Notes: generated by a model not told the origin, from the letters alone. DNA of 17,224 bases from Candidatus Dependentiae bacterium (GCA_003511165.1 DOJW01000009.1:1-17224); one strand, 5' to 3'. Positions 1-8,629 are shown, numbered from the stretch's first letter. Numbers and translations are program-made.

Positions 1-1
1 A

Positions 2-373
2 GCAAATGGAGTTTTAGATTCGACAACAAATGGAACAATATCAACAGATGCAGATGCAAATAATCGCGAAATATTCTTTAATAAAAATCAAACATTCAGC
101 AAAATATTGACACTAAATAATAACTTAGTGATTGATGGCGGAAATAAATATTACTTAGATCTAAATCTTTTAGGTCATATTAACGTTGCTGCTGGAAAAA
201 CAATCACGCTTCGAAATATTATTTTGAAGAATTTGCATTCTGGATGGTTAACATGGGGCGATTCAAGCTCAACAATAGTCGTTGATAATGTAAAAATTCT
301 TAATAACTCATATTTAGCTCCAGGTGATTATTACCACATCCAGGGAACCTTTAATGTTATTTCTAATCGATAA
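2..373 (+). CDS. 3' end of a secreted beta-solenoid-type protein (5' truncated by window edge)
   Basis: The reading frame is open from base 2 to the TAA at 371-373, so this is the C-terminal part of a longer gene. A TTG at 107 is in frame but has no ribosome site and is not needed as a start. The visible protein of about 123 residues is rich in Asn, Thr, Ile, Leu and Gly, as in parallel beta-helix passenger proteins. Its last 85 or so residues (from LVIDGGNKYY through TITLRNIILKNL) align by eye with the N-terminal module of the next two secreted proteins, so the three are paralogous. The gap to the next gene is only 24 bases, without a hairpin, so the two are probably co-transcribed. The function is unknown; an extracellular or cell-surface role is inferred from the secreted paralogues. 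Confidence 0.85.
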   Translation, partial: ANGVLDSTTNGTISTDADANNREIFFNKNQTFSKILTLNNNLVIDGGNKYYLDLNLLGHINVAAGKTITLRNIILKNLHSGWLTWGDSSSTIVVDNVKILNNSYLAPGDYYHIQGTFNVISNR

Positions 374-397
374 AATTATTAATTTAGGAGAAAAATA

Positions 398-2410
398 ATG
401 ACAAGACGTTTATCTATTTTAAGTATCGTCTTATTTTTGATGTTCAGTTTGCTGAAGGCTGATTTGGTTATTGATAATAACTTTCAAGAATATGATATGA
501 TTGCAAATGGTTCAGTTACTGTACCAGAAGGTCAAGTAGCAACATTCAGAAATGTGATTGTTGACAGTTTATCTTCGACGAGGCTTGTTGTTTCGCATCC
601 AACATCGCAAGTTATATGGGAAAACGCGACAATAACTCTTGATGGAGATTATACATTTACAAGTGGTTCGCTTATTATCAAAGGCGATTGTGAAATTAAA
701 GCATCAGCTGAAACTTCAGGACTTCGTAATTTTACATTTCAAGGTCATAATATTTTGATTGATGATGATGCAACTTTGAAAGTAAATGGCGTAACATTTG
801 TTGCTAAACCAACAATGGGCAATGTTAATTTATTCGTATTTTCAAATTCCGCATCAACATTATTGCTTGATAACGGTACTTTGAAAGTTGATTATCTTTT
901 AACTTCATCGAACCATCCTATATTTGTTAATGGTCGGTTCATAATTGATGGAAATAGTACGGTTGATAATACATCTTCATCAACAATGTATTCATTGCAA
1001 CTTGGTAACGGAGCTTATCAACTAGCAGATTGTAAGTTGCAAATTCTTCCTGGTGCAAAATTGAATGTGAAAAATGCAGGAATTATTTTCAAAAATTTAG
1101 GTGAAAATAGCTTTGATTTTTCGGGTGGAAGAGGAACCTTGGACATAGATTCTGCAACAAATGGTAAATTTTTATTTGTTCCAAATATAACCTGGCAGGG
1201 TGGTTTATCTTATTTTGATTTTTCTACGTTGAATGGTTATTCGCCTGTTATTACTGGAACGATTTCAGGGGTAACGCAACAATTTGCAGGGTTGGGAAGT
1301 ACGGTAGCTCATATTTCTGAGTCTATTTCTCCAAATGGAAGATTTGTAGCAAGTGGAGTCTATTCAGGAGCTCCTACTTCAGATTATAAATTTTGGATAC
1401 ATGGCCTTGATACCGGTTTAACTTCAACCCAATTGGAAGAAGTTGCTAATACTTGTTATTTAGAATGGTCTCCAACTGGATCTTGGATATCATTTATACG
1501 CTCTGGTGCTGCAATAAGGGTTTATCCGGTAAATCATACAGATGGTGGAATTTATGGCCCCGCTATATCAATTGCAAATAACGGTACAGGATATCCTGCA
1601 TGGTCATTGGATGGAAGGTTTTTAGCAGTTGGTGTACAAAATAACTTAAATGTATATAAATTTGATGGATCTAATTTAACGTTGTTTTCAACAGTGGTTA
1701 GTGGAACAAGTGGAGCCGAAGATAATGTTTTTCACGTTTCGTGGTCTCCAAATGGCAAGTATTTAGCTGCTGGTTTAGCTAATTCAAATTATGATGGGAC
1801 TACAAATCCATATGAGATGCTAAAAGTTTATAGACTTGATGGTACTAATTTAACATTGATAGCAAGTCTTAATTTTGGATCTTTATTGCCTGCCTATAAT
1901 TCCTCTGGCGGCGTGCATTGGTCACCTGATGGCATATACTTGGCTTCCAATTTATTTGCAGCTCCAGCGCTTGCTACGGATTATACAAAAATATACAAAA
2001 TGTCAGGAGAAGCCTTTACCGAAAAATCTTCTCTTGATACAACGCCTGCTTATCGTTCATGGAAAAATGATTTTTCTAAAGATTGGAGCTTGTATTTTGA
2101 AGTAATTGATGCAGGAGGATTTAATGTTTATAAAACACAAAATGCAGAAGCTGTTTTAAATACGACTCCTGTTCATCAAGCTACAGGTCTTGGAGATGGT
2201 ACGTTAGCTGTATCTCCGAACGCATATAAGCTGGCATTGGGAGATGAGGCCGCTATTACTGGTGGTAATTTAGCTATTTATAATATTAATTCTTTAACTT
2301 CTGATCCCAAAGTAATGTTGTATAATTCAAATATTTATCTGCAACAAGATTTGACTTTGAATAATATTCGTCTTGGAACAACTCCAACTACATGGGTAGC
2401 ACCGGTATAA
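398..2410 (+). CDS. Secreted chimeric protein: beta-solenoid half plus seven-bladed WD40-like propeller
   Basis: The 670-residue protein starts at ATG 398, seven bases after an AGGAG (386-390). Residues 1-21 form a signal peptide (Arg-Arg, hydrophobic core, probable cleavage after LKA). Residues 23 to about 105 are the module shared with both neighbouring paralogues, and solenoid-like Asn/Thr/Gly-rich sequence continues to about 300. Seven repeats follow, built on the pattern W-S-P-(N/D)-G-x-(F/Y)-L-A with a strand ending in V-Y-(K/R): near residues 311, 357, 402, 449, 508, 555 and 606, spaced 45-59 residues. That count matches a closed seven-bladed propeller of the WD40/PD40 kind. The tail (about 644-659) resembles the start of the shared module again. 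A terminator follows 16 bases after the stop. Propellers are usually binding platforms; the ligand is unknown, and location outside the cytoplasm is inferred from the signal peptide. Confidence 0.9.
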   Translation: MTRRLSILSIVLFLMFSLLKADLVIDNNFQEYDMIANGSVTVPEGQVATFRNVIVDSLSSTRLVVSHPTSQVIWENATITLDGDYTFTSGSLIIKGDCEIKASAETSGLRNFTFQGHNILIDDDATLKVNGVTFVAKPTMGNVNLFVFSNSASTLLLDNGTLKVDYLLTSSNHPIFVNGRFIIDGNSTVDNTSSSTMYSLQLGNGAYQLADCKLQILPGAKLNVKNAGIIFKNLGENSFDFSGGRGTLDIDSATNGKFLFVPNITWQGGLSYFDFSTLNGYSPVITGTISGVTQQFAGLGSTVAHISESISPNGRFVASGVYSGAPTSDYKFWIHGLDTGLTSTQLEEVANTCYLEWSPTGSWISFIRSGAAIRVYPVNHTDGGIYGPAISIANNGTGYPAWSLDGRFLAVGVQNNLNVYKFDGSNLTLFSTVVSGTSGAEDNVFHVSWSPNGKYLAAGLANSNYDGTTNPYEMLKVYRLDGTNLTLIASLNFGSLLPAYNSSGGVHWSPDGIYLASNLFAAPALATDYTKIYKMSGEAFTEKSSLDTTPAYRSWKNDFSKDWSLYFEVIDAGGFNVYKTQNAEAVLNTTPVHQATGLGDGTLAVSPNAYKLALGDEAAITGGNLAIYNINSLTSDPKVMLYNSNIYLQQDLTLNNIRLGTTPTTWVAPV

Positions 2411-2426
2411 TTTGATTTGAAAAAAT

Positions 2427-2478
2427 AGGATGCAAAGTTTTTAATTTATTTGATTGCACTTTGCATCCTGATTTTTAT
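2427..2478 (+). terminator. Intrinsic terminator after the propeller gene
   Basis: A perfect 12-bp inverted repeat (AGGATGCAAAGT at 2427-2438, ACTTTGCATCCT at 2458-2469) encloses a 19-base AT-rich loop and is followed by GATTTTTAT. It separates the propeller gene from the next paralogue, which should therefore have its own promoter or depend on read-through. Confidence 0.8.
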
Positions 2479-2527
2479 AGGATTTAAAAAATTTTAAAAG
2501 TACATGATTAATTAGGAGTGTAAATAA

Positions 2528-2554
2528 ATGAAAAAAGAAAGGATGGTAGTATGA
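2528..2554 (+). CDS. Possible eight-codon leader minicistron (MKKERMVV)
   Basis: An ATG at 2528 has a good AGGAG (2514-2518) nine bases upstream and reads eight codons to a TGA at 2552-2554, which overlaps the ATG (2551) of the next gene. This is the ATGA arrangement used for translational coupling. The downstream gene has its own weaker ribosome site (AAAGGA, 2538-2543). The peptide may be a coupling leader or simply chance; nothing in its sequence suggests a function. Confidence 0.3.
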   Translation: MKKERMVV

Positions 2555-4242
2555 AAAGAAAGATACTGCTGCTTTTAATGCTTGTAGGAGCATATTTTTG
2601 CAAGCCACTAAAAGCAGATGTGATAATTGACGGAGAAGGTAATTATCTAAACTTGAGCGTGACGTCTTCGCTTTATGTTTCTGAAGCGGAAAGTTTAATT
2701 TTGCAAAATATTGTGGTAAACAATCTTCAGGGAACAACAAATACAAACTCACGTCTTGTTATGGAAGGTCTTGGAAGCGATTTGCAATTGCGTGATGCTG
2801 TTGTAAATTTGAGTGGTGATTATTCACTTACAACTGGTTCTTTAGAATTTAAAGAAAAAGCTTATTTGCAGGGAATTGGAAAAGTTTTCAGATTTTCTTC
2901 GCCGGTAACAAGTACAATCGATGCATATTCAACTTTATATTTTGATCAAGGTATTACAATAAGTTTTACACCTGATTTTGGTGGTATATATTTCACCGAT
3001 GCAACATCAAAAATACAGAATTTAGACGATTCAAATCTTGCAACTTTGATAACATTGACATTATCTGGTGGTGTAAATCTTACATTGTATGATGATTACG
3101 TAGAGCTTCCAGCCGCGGATACTTTATGGATAATTGGAACAACGAACACTATTAAAGTAGAAAACACATTTGTAATTTATGGAACATTAAGCTTTACAGA
3201 CAGTGCAGAGTTAATTTTCGAATTTGATGATCAAGGTGAAAACCCAATCATTTATTTTAATAATAGTTCTCAAACTCTTCCTGATAACGCCCATTTGATG
3301 TTCAAAGGAAATGGAACTGTTGTTTTCCAAGACGGATTCCAAATTATTTTCAGTTCAACAGGCGGTAATGCAAGACCTAAATTTGAATTGAGTGGTAATG
3401 CTTCAATGAAGCTAGGCCCTTCGCTTTCAACCCCAAATCCAACAATATCGAAAGTTTATTTCAAGAACAAAGGAATAATAGCAGTCGATGACGGAGCTGA
3501 GATTTTAGCTGAGAATAATAGACATTTGTTTATTGGTGGAAATGGTTCAACAACTGATGATTTTAATATTTTGATAGATAGAGAAGGTTCTTTAAAGTCT
3601 ATTGGCAGATATGGAACCATTTCAATGTATAAAGCAACTTTGAATCTTGATTTTGAGCAAGGTGGTGTTTTGATGGCTTTTGATAATGGAGCTGTCGAAA
3701 TTAATGCTTTAAATGGTGCTGTTTCAACTGGTGGAAATCTTCAAAATCTAAAATTTGACACAGATGGTTTAATGAACATTCGAACCAATGGAAACTTTAT
3801 TTTGGGTGAGAATTTAAGTTCTGATAGTCAAATTACCACCAGTATAAATTTCTCTACACAAGGTGGAGATGTTTATGGTGATGGAACTCTCCAGTTTGCG
3901 GGACAATCAGCTTTCAGAGGTAAATTGCTGGGTGTTGGTAGAATTTTTGAGGGAACTTTGAGTGCTGAAGAAATTGTTAGAAGAATTGTAAATCAATCTT
4001 CAGTATTAAATCAAAGTGCTCAATTTGAAGATCAATCTGGAACTCAAAGACTAAGAATTAAGAATAGTTTTTTCCGCCATATTTCTCCAAGCTCTATTGC
4101 TATAACTGGTTATAGCGGAGCTGCTCCAATGAGAGTAGGGGATATTATTTCTGGAGAAAGCGCAAATGATGTTTCAGGAAAAAATACTGTAACAAATAGA
4201 TCATTTAAATATGATCTTAGTGGAAGAAGATCCGATTATTAA
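2551..4242 (+). CDS. Secreted beta-solenoid protein, paralogue of the two upstream genes
   Basis: The 563-residue protein has a clear signal peptide (residues 1-22, charged MKRK, run of Leu, probable cleavage after LKA, the same junction as in the upstream paralogue). Residues 23 to about 110 are the shared module (IIDGEGNYLNL ... LILQNIVVNNLQ ... GDYSLTTGSLEF). The rest is Asn/Gly/Thr/Phe-rich with repeated short strands of the type expected in a right-handed beta-helix, with no visible catalytic motif. The last 50 or so residues are more polar and end in a basic tail. I see no autotransporter barrel, so secretion beyond the periplasm would need another route. The start at 2551 is set by the signal peptide and by AAAGGA upstream. 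The next gene follows after 36 bases without a terminator, so the pair is probably an operon. The function is unknown; a surface or adhesin-like role is inference. Confidence 0.88.
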   Translation: MKRKILLLLMLVGAYFCKPLKADVIIDGEGNYLNLSVTSSLYVSEAESLILQNIVVNNLQGTTNTNSRLVMEGLGSDLQLRDAVVNLSGDYSLTTGSLEFKEKAYLQGIGKVFRFSSPVTSTIDAYSTLYFDQGITISFTPDFGGIYFTDATSKIQNLDDSNLATLITLTLSGGVNLTLYDDYVELPAADTLWIIGTTNTIKVENTFVIYGTLSFTDSAELIFEFDDQGENPIIYFNNSSQTLPDNAHLMFKGNGTVVFQDGFQIIFSSTGGNARPKFELSGNASMKLGPSLSTPNPTISKVYFKNKGIIAVDDGAEILAENNRHLFIGGNGSTTDDFNILIDREGSLKSIGRYGTISMYKATLNLDFEQGGVLMAFDNGAVEINALNGAVSTGGNLQNLKFDTDGLMNIRTNGNFILGENLSSDSQITTSINFSTQGGDVYGDGTLQFAGQSAFRGKLLGVGRIFEGTLSAEEIVRRIVNQSSVLNQSAQFEDQSGTQRLRIKNSFFRHISPSSIAITGYSGAAPMRVGDIISGESANDVSGKNTVTNRSFKYDLSGRRSDY

Positions 4243-4278
4243 AGTTTAAATAACAAGTTTTTAAAGTGAGAGGATAGC

Positions 4279-6078
4279 ATGAAAATAAAAATACTGTTTT
4301 TAGCCGCAGCTTTGGCCCTTGTTTCTCCGACTATGTATGCCGGTGGAGCTGAGCCTGAAAGTCAATCAAAAATAGATAAAAAAGCACAAAAGAAGGCTGA
4401 AGAAGCTGCAAGAAAAGCGGAAAAAGAATTAAAGAAATCTAAGCATGAACAAGAACATGCAGCTAAAAAGGCTGAAGAAGCAAGAAAAGAGCAATTGAAA
4501 AAAGCTGAAGAGCATGCAAAAAAAGAAGCAGAAAAAGCTAAACATGAGGCAGAAAAGGCTAAAAAGGCAGAAGAAAAAGCTCTTAAAGATCAAGAACATA
4601 AAATAAAAGAACAAAAAGAAAAAGAAAAGCGTGAAGCCAAAAAAGCACAACAAAAATTAGATAAAGATGCAAGAAGAGCAGAAGTCAAAGCTGCACAAAA
4701 AGCTGAAGATCAAAGAGCAAAAGATAAAAGAGAAAAGGACAAACTTCCTGGTAAATATAGTTTCTTGTACAAACAACCATCATGGAATTTTGAAGCAATG
4801 CCTTTCAAGAAGAGCGATTTTGTAGCTTTTGATGGTAAATTCCAATATGCAACCAAAGCTTATAGTTCTTCAGATCACTCACAAGATATAAGCAAATTAG
4901 CTTTTGGCCAAGCTCCAATCAGAGTTCAAGATATCTTGCTTGTAAGTAAGCTTGTTTATAACGAAGAAGCTCTTCCTATTTCTGGTGTTGCAACTGATAG
5001 TTATCTTCATTATCTTGCAAATCAAGAAATTACATTCAAGGGAGAAATGTCTGAGTGGAGAGGCTCTTTGGATATAGCTCGTCACTTAACAAAAGAAATA
5101 TCTATAGGTTTTCAAATTCCATTTGTGTCAAGACATCAAAAGGCTGAACTTCAATATAGTATGGATACTGCAACAAAAACAAAATTAGATAGCACAGCTG
5201 CAACAAATGATTTCCCCGCAGAATATAATCATAATTTTCAAGCATTTTTAGATGACATATTTGCAGAAAAAGAGATTTATTATAATAAGAGAAATTCAGT
5301 AAATGGAATTGGTGATATTTCCATATTCTTCAATTATGATATTAAATCAAAACATCTTGAATATTTTAAAACAGGAATAAAACTTTTATTCCCAACAGCA
5401 AGAGACAGAGATATCCATAAATTATGGGATGCAGAACTTGGAAATGGCGGCTTTACAGAACTATCTCCATATATTGCAATGTTGTATGCAAATTGCACAT
5501 ATTTCAATCCTCATGTATTCGCACAAGCAACTTATGGTATGACGGCAAAAGTAGATAGAAGAGTAGCAAAGGTAAGATCTTTTGATGGAAGCGAGGCTCC
5601 AAATACAACACTTTCCACTATTGATCAATCAGATATGAATATGCTTGTAATGGCTGATAGAGCTAAAACAAAAGATGATGGAACAGGCGCAACATCTATA
5701 ACTTTTGATTCTCCAGATTCCGCAACCCGAAGATTTTCAGATCAAACTTTGAGAATAAAATTGCAACCAGGTGCAGCATTGAACTTTAGAATCGGAAACG
5801 TATTTGAAAGATTCTGTTGTAAGAAAGGATTCCTTGATATTTTCTATGATTTATATCTTCGCGGAAAAGATCACGTAGGATCTGGTCTTGATACAAATAG
5901 TTGGAATGCTTCTAATTTGATCGAAAATACATATCAAGTTTCACATAAAATTTGCTTGAACTTCCAACACCAATTTGACAAACATAACAGACTTGAAATC
6001 GGCGGTAAATATACTTTCGCTGGTAGAAATATTGCTCGAATATATGAATTAGATGCAGCATTTAGAGTTGATTTTTAA
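4279..6078 (+). CDS. Signal peptide, long Lys/Glu/Ala coiled coil and probable outer-membrane beta-barrel
   Basis: The 599-residue protein starts at ATG 4279 after a GAGAGGA site. Residues 1-21 are a signal peptide (MKIKILFLAAALALV, cleavage near YAG). Residues about 30-153 are an uninterrupted Lys/Glu/Ala-rich helix with repeated KAEE/KKAE units, a strong coiled-coil pattern. From about 155 the composition changes to aromatic, Gly and Asn with alternating strands, and the chain ends in AAFRVDF, the terminal-Phe pattern of outer-membrane barrels recognised by the BAM complex. A pair of adjacent Cys (RFCCKKG) lies near residue 515. One reading is a barrel anchored in the outer membrane whose helical arm reaches across the periplasm; this is inference from the domain order. 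It follows the solenoid gene closely and could display or export it. No named family is recognised. Confidence 0.88.
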   Translation: MKIKILFLAAALALVSPTMYAGGAEPESQSKIDKKAQKKAEEAARKAEKELKKSKHEQEHAAKKAEEARKEQLKKAEEHAKKEAEKAKHEAEKAKKAEEKALKDQEHKIKEQKEKEKREAKKAQQKLDKDARRAEVKAAQKAEDQRAKDKREKDKLPGKYSFLYKQPSWNFEAMPFKKSDFVAFDGKFQYATKAYSSSDHSQDISKLAFGQAPIRVQDILLVSKLVYNEEALPISGVATDSYLHYLANQEITFKGEMSEWRGSLDIARHLTKEISIGFQIPFVSRHQKAELQYSMDTATKTKLDSTAATNDFPAEYNHNFQAFLDDIFAEKEIYYNKRNSVNGIGDISIFFNYDIKSKHLEYFKTGIKLLFPTARDRDIHKLWDAELGNGGFTELSPYIAMLYANCTYFNPHVFAQATYGMTAKVDRRVAKVRSFDGSEAPNTTLSTIDQSDMNMLVMADRAKTKDDGTGATSITFDSPDSATRRFSDQTLRIKLQPGAALNFRIGNVFERFCCKKGFLDIFYDLYLRGKDHVGSGLDTNSWNASNLIENTYQVSHKICLNFQHQFDKHNRLEIGGKYTFAGRNIARIYELDAAFRVDF

Positions 6079-6100
6079 TCTCTAAATTGTTAAATCTTTA

Positions 6101-6142
6101 AAAGAAGGCTCGCTTATAAAAAGCGGGCCTTCTTTCTTTTTT
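6101..6142 (+). terminator. Strong intrinsic terminator after the coiled-coil/barrel gene
   Basis: A 15-bp stem (AAAGAAGGCTCGCTT at 6101-6115, AAGCGGGCCTTCTTT at 6121-6135, one G-U pair) with a five-base loop is followed by CTTTTTT. It ends the surface-protein cluster. Confidence 0.92.
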
Positions 6143-6236
6143 GAAAATAATTGGAAATTAAAGCTTCTTTTAAGTTATTTTAAAATTTGGAATAGAGAAA
6201 CATGGGGTTATTTAAATTAAATGAAGGAAGTTTTTT

Positions 6237-8546
6237 ATGAAGCGTTGTTTAGTTTATTTTTTTTTATTTTGTGTGGTGCCTAATTGTTTTTTATTGGGTA
6301 ATCCTGGCGTAATAGATCTAAAAGTTAATGGGGTGAAAAACTCTTTGGTACAAAATCCTTTTTCAGATTTGGAGTTAATAAGTCAATTGCAATCAGAAAA
6401 CAAAGATTTTGTTTTAAAAAATATGAAAAGTTATTTGCAGTTTATAGAAGAGCAAAGTTTGAGGATTGAAAAAAAATATTCAAGTTTAAAAGCGAGTTAT
6501 TTATATCTGAGTCAGATTCAATTATTTCCAGCATCTGAAAAATTTAATTTGATGCGAGATGAGGTTAATTTTTTAAAAAAGGATATAGAAGAATTTAGGG
6601 TTTTAAATGAGCGACTTGGAAGTAATGCTAATATTTCACAATTATCTATTATTATTAAAAAACAAAATGAATTGATTTGTAGAATTAATATTCTTTTTGA
6701 TCAGATGATATTAACAAATTTTATTTTAAATGAACCAGTTTTGAGAAGTCATGTAGTTGCGGTATCAAGAGAACAATTTGATACCTTGCGTTATGAACAA
6801 ATTTTGAGAGACACTTTTTTTGGGGGGAAATTAGCTTTTAAATTATTATTTTGTTCTGATGAAGAATATCGCTTGTTATCGGAAGAATATTTAAAAAAAG
6901 ATAATGCTAGTTATTTAAAAGATATAAATAGTTTGTTTTGTTTTTTATTTTATTTATCGCTTTCAAAGGCTAATGGGGTTTTAGCAGAAAATAATGTTTT
7001 TATGTTGAAGCATATGTATACATTTCGAATTTTTGATTTTTTAGAAGAATATTGTAGAAGAATCGCGGAGGTAGAGCATAAAAAAAGGGGAGGGATTGTA
7101 AAAAATGGAGCTTTAAATTTTTCAGAAAAAATTTTATTTGGACCTTCTGATTATAGAGACGTTTTTTCTATAAATTTAAATGGCGCTCCTTATTTATTTA
7201 CTGGAAAAGAAAAGCTTTTATTTTTTAGTAATGGTTCTAATGAATTTTATTTTAGATTTGAAAATTTAAAAAATAAAACAAAGCATAGTGTTGATAATCC
7301 TATAATTTTGTCAGATTTGGAGTTGCAAGAAGCTTCTTATATTTGGAGTGTTGATAGAGATAGAAAATTTAATATTGATTTATGGCATGTTTTGAAGTTT
7401 TGTTTATTTAATGTAAGAGCTCTTGTGAATGCTTGTAATTTTAATGATATAGAAATTTTACAATTAACTGCAACTCGATTAAGGAATATAGCCTTAGATT
7501 TTGGTAAAAATATTATTCCTTATTTTCAAGATGGTGTTTTAACAAAAGCCATAGATAGTTTTAAAAAATTTATTGTTAAACAGTTCATAATTGTAGATTT
7601 ACAAATTTTTAGGATTGATTCATTAGTTTTATTATCTTCATTTGGTCCGGAGCTTGCAAAATTAGAATTTCAAGCTGCTATAAATAGTGGTGTGGCATCC
7701 GTAAATAAAGATAGATTAAATAAAGAGTTTAATTTATTGGTAGATTCTTTTAGAGGTATTTCTCGTATAGGGTCAGATTTAAGACCATGGTGTTTATTTG
7801 ATGATGGTATGAGTGTTGTACAAAATATAATAGGTGAAGTGGAAAAGTTAAAAAATAGAGTTGAATCTTCTCCTCATGATGTTTTGGTTGCAGAATTTTG
7901 TGAAAAATTGAAACAAATTTTATTTAATTATTCAGAATTTCTGAAAAATATTGCCAGAATTACTATTTTCGCTGGAGGTGTTTCGACTTTGCAAGGAGAG
8001 GGTTTTACTCTTTATCGTAAAGTAAGAATTCAAATAGAGCGGCAGTTTGAAGAATATAAAAAGAAATATATGCAAGATTTTATTGTAAAGCAAAAAGAAA
8101 AAATAATTAGAGCTGAAGAGTTTTTGACTATAGATAAATCGGTTAGAAAAGATATTTTAGGTTTGCTTATGAAAAATTTAAAAGGTTCTAGGTTTAAAGA
8201 TTTGGAGTTTTTTGCATTTGATCGCTATAAAGAAATTTTACATCTTATAGAAGAACTTAAAAAATTATTAAAGTTAGATAGTGAAATAGAACATGAAACT
8301 ATTTCTAAATCTAGTAATCCTGCCATTTTTTCAATTTTAGATAGACTTGCGGCGCTCGAGTTAGATGCGATATTTTATGTTAGTAGCGAACATTTTTTTT
8401 CGATTGAAAATTATCCTATAGCTAAATGTTCAATTGTTAATTTAGAAGAATGTTTAAATAAAGAAAAAAATGGAGTTTTGGCGCCATTTAATTTTGAAGG
8501 CTTTTTTTTATATTCCGAAGAGATTAGTGATCGTCTTTTTGTTTGA
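6237..8546 (+). CDS. Large secreted protein of unknown function, mostly helical
   Basis: The 769-residue protein starts at ATG 6237, eight bases after AAGGA (6224-6228). The N-terminus (MKRCLVYFFLFCVVPNC) is a signal peptide or membrane anchor, with likely cleavage near residue 21. No lipobox fits its two Cys well. The rest is rich in Leu, Lys, Glu, Phe and Ile in heptad-like helical stretches (for example about 45-130 and 590-700), with no repeat family, catalytic motif or further membrane segment that I can name. Codons are strikingly T-rich (TTT, TTA, ATT) compared with the upstream surface genes, and long T runs occur throughout. It stands alone: a terminator lies upstream, and the serS promoter begins immediately downstream. 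No terminator of its own is evident. A periplasmic or surface role is inferred only from the signal peptide. Confidence 0.85.
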   Translation: MKRCLVYFFLFCVVPNCFLLGNPGVIDLKVNGVKNSLVQNPFSDLELISQLQSENKDFVLKNMKSYLQFIEEQSLRIEKKYSSLKASYLYLSQIQLFPASEKFNLMRDEVNFLKKDIEEFRVLNERLGSNANISQLSIIIKKQNELICRINILFDQMILTNFILNEPVLRSHVVAVSREQFDTLRYEQILRDTFFGGKLAFKLLFCSDEEYRLLSEEYLKKDNASYLKDINSLFCFLFYLSLSKANGVLAENNVFMLKHMYTFRIFDFLEEYCRRIAEVEHKKRGGIVKNGALNFSEKILFGPSDYRDVFSINLNGAPYLFTGKEKLLFFSNGSNEFYFRFENLKNKTKHSVDNPIILSDLELQEASYIWSVDRDRKFNIDLWHVLKFCLFNVRALVNACNFNDIEILQLTATRLRNIALDFGKNIIPYFQDGVLTKAIDSFKKFIVKQFIIVDLQIFRIDSLVLLSSFGPELAKLEFQAAINSGVASVNKDRLNKEFNLLVDSFRGISRIGSDLRPWCLFDDGMSVVQNIIGEVEKLKNRVESSPHDVLVAEFCEKLKQILFNYSEFLKNIARITIFAGGVSTLQGEGFTLYRKVRIQIERQFEEYKKKYMQDFIVKQKEKIIRAEEFLTIDKSVRKDILGLLMKNLKGSRFKDLEFFAFDRYKEILHLIEELKKLLKLDSEIEHETISKSSNPAIFSILDRLAALELDAIFYVSSEHFFSIENYPIAKCSIVNLEECLNKEKNGVLAPFNFEGFFLYSEEISDRLFV

Positions 8547-8549
8547 AGT

Positions 8550-8578
8550 TTGCGGCTATTTTTTGACCGTGATATAAT
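8550..8578 (+). promoter_or_regulatory. Probable sigma-70-type promoter of serS with extended -10
   Basis: A perfect TATAAT (8573-8578) is preceded by TGA, giving an extended -10 (TGATATAAT). Seventeen bases upstream is a weak -35, TTGCGG (8550-8555). Transcription would begin near 8585, about 45 bases before the serS start. Confidence 0.65.
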
Positions 8579-8629
8579 TTGAAATCTTAATTTAGAAAAT
8601 GTTTGTTTGTGTATTCTTTAGGAGCCGCA

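Noticed and set aside
2441..2752. Open frame on the - strand across the terminator and the second solenoid gene start
   Set aside because: It runs through a terminator hairpin and a signal-peptide coding region, with no recognisable protein features.
4190..4242. C-terminal FKYDLSGRRSDY resembling a type IX secretion sorting signal
   Set aside because: Only the Y-D-x-x-G-R fragment matches; the rest of the usual 70-80 residue sorting domain is absent and the paralogues lack it.
4429..4653. Open frame on the - strand rich in Phe
   Set aside because: It is the complement of the Lys/Glu repeat region of the coiled-coil gene; poly-Lys codons read backwards give poly-Phe, and it has no ribosome site.
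8563..8578. TTGACC as -35 for the serS promoter
   Set aside because: It lies only four bases from the TATAAT, too close to work with it; TTGCGG at 17-base spacing fits better.
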